The position numbers were made by a program, and so were the translations under genes. The notes beneath the pieces were generated by a model that was given only the letters and a program-made list of their open reading frames with translations, did no database searches and was not told the origin of the DNA. From assembly GCF_020379485.1 (NCBI RefSeq), contig NC_063442.1:16614009-16678008 (forward strand): 64,000 nucleotides of DNA. Reading direction: 5' to 3'. This DNA comes from Brassica napus. Taxonomy: Eukaryota; Streptophyta; Magnoliopsida; Brassicales; Brassicaceae. Positions 58,968 through 64,000 of the stretch are shown in pieces. Position 1 is the first letter of the stretch. Every line of letters starts with the position of its first letter.

Positions 58968-60741
58968 CTAGATGATAACCCGCGCGCATACGCGCGGAGT
59001 GAGTTCTTATAATAATGATTGTTTATGAAATGATTTTAACATTTTGCAACACTACAATCTTTATCGATTATAAAATTATGAATACAAATGTTGGTCCCTA
59101 AATATATCATCGTTGTTGAAGAGTTAACATATTACATCTCATTTTAATTATTTTTAAGATTTCATATGCACAAAAAGAAATTAAGTTTTGCGGCTGACAC
59201 AAATCACCAAAACCAAATAGGCAACATCAATTGTATAATGACAAAAGGGGATTAGATTTTCTACTCTCGATTTTTTTACTATCTGACTCTCCATAAGTGA
59301 TTTCATTTTCTACCTCTATAAAATTGTGTTTTCGTTCTCGTCTTTGTTTCATTGATATGAGTTTTTTTTGTAACACTTATTGATATGAGTTAAGTTTCTT
59401 TTTTTAACTTCTTTTATGAATTCAGTGAATTACATAAGTGTCAATTAAAAAAAATGGACATCTGTAAAAATTAGTTTCACTCCATATACATATCTAAGAA
59501 TCAATATTTAAAAAAAAAAATCACCGACAAACTATATTAACATGTTAGTGTTCAAATCTAATATATCAAGCTGTTATAGAATATAAGTGCAGACACGAAA
59601 TATAAATGTTTGTTTAGTATATATTCAGTAGCTCGGTCTAAAAATCATCTAATTAGAATAACAAAACAATTTACTTATTTCACTAGTTCGGGTAATATCT
59701 GAATCTGGCGGGTAATATCCAAACCCGAATGGATATCCGAAGATAACCAAACATAAGTATTCTTAACTCTATATTTCAAGTTCATTTCTCTTATTTTATT
59801 CAAAATATTTATATTAATGATTCTTATTGCTCAAAATTAGATAATATACATATAATTACAGACAAAATCATTTGCTACTCACTTAAAATACATATCAAGT
59901 TCTTGTTTCTTGCATTAACAAAAGTTGCATCTAAATTTTCAAAACAACAACTAAATTCGTGTCTTTCTATTTTTAAAGTTTCATCTCCAAACCTATTAAT
60001 AGTTTAATCTTTTAAAAATTAAAAAAAAACAGTTAAGTTAAACTATATTTTAAATAGAAAAAACTTAAACAATGAATAATTTATTTATTTTTTCTTCAAA
60101 ATTTAAATATCTGAACCCGACCCAAAATATCCGAACCCGAACATAAAATACCCGAACCCAACTCGAAATGTAGAAATACCCGAACGGATTCTTTACCTTT
60201 ATACTGAAATATCTGATACAAACCCGAACGTGTATCCAAACGCACACCCCTATGATATATGATCATTTGTATCTTGCTTGAACAAATAAAAAAGTTAAAC
60301 CATTGATCACAAAATTTTTAATGGGGACTTTTACCATTTTTAGTAATTTATAATCGTTTTTAAAAATTCAAAATATAACATATAAGAAAAGATCTAATTG
60401 TGTTTATTATATGCTTAATGTGATTGTTTAATTTCTTTTAACAGTATAAAATTAAACAAAACAGAGAGAGGTTATAATTTTTTTAATCAAATATGTATTA
60501 TTCATAATCATTAATTGTCATATATATGTTAACCATATTAGGTAATTCTATAACTTTTATTTAAGGAAATAAAAAATATTCTTTTGTACACTATTAATTA
60601 ATTTGATAGTTAGTTTAATAAAAAATATAGTATATGTTTATATGGACCAACTTATTTTTCTAACAATTATAAGAATCATTGTCGTAACGGCACGTGACTA
60701 CGAAAAATTGTTGTAATGTTCGAGAATTAATATATAGGGGA
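58968..60741 (-). mobile_element. Non-autonomous Helitron, 1.77 kb
   Basis: The minus-strand 3' end is CTAG at 58968 (preceded by A) with the hairpin CCGCGCG-CAT-ACGCGCGG. The minus-strand 5' end TCCCCTATATATTAATTC is at 60741, followed by T. Its leader (minus strand) ...TTTTTCGTAGTCACGTGCC resembles the leader at 62233. It contains many CCGAACCCGAA-type motifs (59690-60240). It starts 78 bp after the ENT stop codon, so it probably sits in or next to the 3' UTR. Confidence 0.8.
59351..59391. repeat. Micro-insertion scar: 13-bp direct repeat around T6-GTAACACTT
   Basis: ATTGATATGAGTT at 59351-59363 and 59379-59391, identical, with TTTTTTGTAACACTT between. It lies inside the Helitron, so it is younger than that element's origin. 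Confidence 0.7.
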
Positions 60742-61129
60742 TAGTATTTTACCCCCAATATAACATCTTGCTTTCTAAATGAATTTATATATCTTTATAT
60801 TTAGCATATCTTGATATGCTTTAAACATAATATGATAAATGTAGTGTTTTTATATCTTAATATATTCGAAAATATATATTCAGCTTTTAGTTAAAGATCT
60901 ATTTGGATTGGTGGAGGTCTTCAATTGTTAAACCTAGGAATGTACCAAATATCGGGATTCGAACCACCGAACCAAATTTGATTTAAAAAAGTTGTTGCCG
61001 AGCTCGAACCGTAACTAGTCACGTATTTAAGCATATCCAAAATTTTAATATCTAAAATATCAACACTAAAACTGATCCGAATCGAAATATTTTGTATTCA
61101 CGAAAACATCTGAATCATAGTTATATATT

Positions 61130-61161
<32 letters not shown>

Positions 61162-62232
61162 ATTTTAGATATAATAGCCAAAGAAGGTCAAAAAGACCCA
61201 AAATATTCAAAATTAATTAAAATACATTGAAATGTCTGAAAATTATCTAAAATATTCAATAGTTAATATTTTAAAATAGCCTAAACACTAGAAATATCCG
61301 AATATCTACTGGCTGTCCATGAAAATATCCAAAATAAATCAACTTTTATGTTTATTTTATGTATTTGGTCACAAGTTATTCACATTTATAGGTATCTTAT
61401 TTTTATTTTGAAAACCGTAAGGTATATTTGTATTTTTTGAATTTTACATAATTTAAACATGTAACTGAATCCGAACTAAACATATACCAAATTTATAACT
61501 ATATTGACAAAACTTAAATCTTTAATTCCAAAAATCCAAACTGAACACGAATGGGTGCATGAAAAACCATCACATTAAACGGTTTAAATTTCTATATCGT
61601 TTTTTTGTTAGTTTATTCTTTTGTTTTCTGGTGGTTTATTTGTGAACCTTATACTACAGACTGTTAAAAGTTAATAATTAATTTTGAACAAACCGACACG
61701 TGTTATTTCGAAAACAGATCGATCTAATATCCCTTCGTGTGATATTACAATGAACCCAACCCTGTCACGATAAAATCAAGAGGAGAATAATACGCGAAAG
61801 AATTACAATAACTAAAGGTAAATTCTTGATTCAATGCTTTCCCGAATATGCAAAAAAAAAATTCTTATGTCCAACTTGAATCTTCATCAGTACTCAATCC
61901 TTTCTTTTTCTTTGTCACTTACGACCTCTTTAGACCTATCTGGCTAGCTCACTAATTACCATTTTCTAAAATCATTAAAAATTTGTTAACACGTGATGAT
62001 TTGATTAAAAAACATAGCCAACCAATGCTTGTATAATAATTTACAGGCAATTTTTGTTCTATAATTTTTCATATAAATTAAAAAGAACGAGGACTATCCT
62101 AAATACAAATATAAAATATTGTTTCTCCAAAACTATCTAATGGCTTTAAAGTTAAAGTAATATTTTTGTGTAAAAAATAAAATAAACAGGAGATACTTTA
62201 ACAATATCATCCCAGAATGACAAAACCGAGTA
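60742..62232. other. AT-rich region, no gene
   Basis: No coding signal. Contains a CA/TA microsatellite at 61130-61160 and scattered CCGAA motifs (60940-61560). Confidence 0.4.
61130..61160. repeat. (CA)n(TA)n microsatellite
   Basis: Eight CA units followed by about seven TA units. Confidence 0.9.
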
Positions 62233-64000
62233 TCCCTTATATATTAACTGGAAATTATTACAATATTTTTTGGTAGACACGTGTCATCACTAGAATGATT
62301 TTAAATTTTTTAGAAAAATAGGTTGGTACATCTAAATATATAATAAACTTTTTATTAAACTACCCATAATAAATATTAATTTTCTTCATTATTTCCTTAA
62401 ATAATAATAACGAAAATGTCAAATGTAGCTAAAATATATATGACAATTAATTATTATGAATAATAATTATTTGATAAAAATTAGGATACTTCTCTCATAT
62501 TTTTTTAATTTAAAACTATTGAAATAAATTAAACAAGCATATTAACCATATAATAAAATTTTAGATTTTCTGAATATGTAATATTTTGAATTATTAAAAA
62601 TGACTATAAATTACTTCAACTGTTAAAAGTCTCACATTCAAATTTTGTGATTCATGGTTTAAATGTTTTGTTATGACAAGATATAAATGATTACAAAATC
62701 ATATAAGTAGAAAGTCTCATTTAATAAGTATTAAGATTAAAAGATATATATATATATATATATATAAATTATCTATGCCATATAAAATGCATATATATTT
62801 TAATTTAGAAATTTACTTAATTTTTTTTTCAAAAATTATAAATTACTAAAACTATTAATCCCACAATGAACATTTTGTTATCTGTAATTGAAATATTTTG
62901 CTATAAAAAGTACAAATGATTAAAAAACTATACAAGTAGAAATCATCATTTAATAGATATTAATATAAAAATATACTATATATCTATGCTAATATCATTT
63001 AAATTTAATTATATACCATATCAAATAGAAAAAAATTATTTGGATTAATAAAATTTATTTCTATGTTCGCACCAATTAATTATAAACGTAATAGTTAGTC
63101 AGTTTTTAATTATTTCTATATATTTATTTTTCATAGTATGTAAAAATATATAATACATAAAATAATTTATATATATAATATTCATTCAGCGCAAGGTGTG
63201 GTTCTTAATATATTTATTATTTATTACTGGATCCCATTACAATTTGCCAGCAAAAATATACTCCTTCTGTTCTATAATGAATGGAATTTAAGGAAAAACT
63301 TTTTTATTTTAAAATAATTGAAATTTTCATATATCTATATAATAATTAAGAGTAATGTTCTTTGACATTTGTAGCCAATTACAAAATGTAGCATATATTT
63401 TTAATGATCAAATCAATTTTATTTAATAATATATTTTTGTGCAACCAAGATAAATGGTATAAAATTTTAATTTCTTAATCTATGTGTAAAAAATCTTAAA
63501 TATCAAAAATGAAACATAGATAGTGTTTTTTTTCTTCAAAGATATGTGGGTACTAATCATTAAAAAAAAATTCATCACAGATACATGGATATCCTCTAAA
63601 CATTATTTGCAAAGTGATTTTGACAATATTTTATATACAACCACTTTCACTAAATAAATGTAACATGTCATACTAGAAATGATGACATGTTTTATGATAA
63701 AAAGACATTGCCAATTACATTTAATGTTTATTTATTTTTTAGATAATTTTTTGGGAAATTGCCACAAATACTAATATTTGTGGTAGTAAACTAATAATTG
63801 TTTTTAGAAAATGGTAGTAAACTATATATAATTATTAAAGTAAATCTATTCAAATATGACATTAAATAATATAATAATGGAAATATACCAATATTTTAAA
63901 AATTTTGAAATATTATTTGTTTCTATTTTTATAATTATATAATTTTATTACTAAAAAGATATTTTCATAATTTTTTACAATCTTGTAAAAAATATAATTT
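62233..64000 (+). mobile_element. Helitron 5' end; 3' end beyond the window or not found
   Basis: Starts TCCCTTATATATTAACTGG after an A, and the leader TTTTTTGGTAGACACGTGTC matches that of the element ending at 60741. No CTAG with a hairpin follows before the right edge. The DNA to 64000 is AT-rich without genes, with an AT microsatellite at 62744-62766. Confidence 0.55.
63781..63824. repeat. Micro-insertion scar: 13-bp direct repeat around ATAATTG-T5-AGAAAA
   Basis: TGGTAGTAAACTA at 63781-63793 and 63812-63824, identical, separated by 18 bases. Confidence 0.65.

Overview
The window is nuclear DNA of a Brassicaceae plant, almost certainly a Brassica or close relative. The genes contain short spliceosomal introns. 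Their order matches the Arabidopsis thaliana run At4g05190 to about At4g05110 as I recall it: an ATK5-type kinesin-14, PSBQ, a bHLH114-type protein, a 4CL-like 7 acyl-CoA ligase, a PB1-domain protein and an equilibrative nucleoside transporter. The AT-rich spaces between genes are full of transposable elements of Brassicaceae type. No computation was run; all assignments come from reading the sequence and translations.

Region 1 (1-8100) is compact. It holds the 5' three quarters of a kinesin-14 gene on the minus strand, a divergent promoter with G-boxes and I-boxes, the three-exon PSBQ gene, and a six-exon atypical bHLH gene with an apparent GC-AG intron. Region 2 (8500-18000) starts with a 1.38-kb fully palindromic Mutator-like element with a perfect 9-bp target-site duplication. 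A tandem array of 4CL-like genes follows, all on the minus strand. Copies A (10769-12998) and C (15306-17823) look intact and end in the peroxisomal tripeptide SKM. Copy B (14057-14896) between them is a broken 3' half. Copy A lacks an intron that B and C keep.

Region 3 (18000-25750) holds a head-to-tail Helitron dimer, a 4.05-kb Mutator-like element built from GACGACTT repeats (9-bp target-site duplication, about 380-bp internal hairpin arms) and a small inverted-repeat element. Region 4 (26043-27416) is the two-exon PB1 gene. Region 5 (27700-56800) is a roughly 29-kb mobile-element expansion that separates the PB1 and ENT genes. It contains a LINE RNase H remnant, Tourist-like MITEs, a probable solo LTR, a complete but decayed Copia element (30067-35956), and a stack of Helitrons that split one small MITE into three pieces. 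It also holds a Helitron-like element that carries a decayed LAX3-like auxin influx carrier, and a decayed DAD1-like fragment. Region 6 (56859-58889) is an intact eight-exon nucleoside transporter gene. Region 7 (58968 to the end) is AT-rich DNA with one complete minus-strand Helitron and the 5' end of another.

Besides the nested and palindromic elements, the observation most worth following is a recurring micro-insertion. At a dozen or more loci, 10-17-bp direct repeats flank an 11-22-bp insert made of a T- or A-run plus a few other bases. These look like extremely 5'-truncated retroposition scars. I saw no CRISPR array, tRNA or rRNA gene, and no clearly new multi-gene system.
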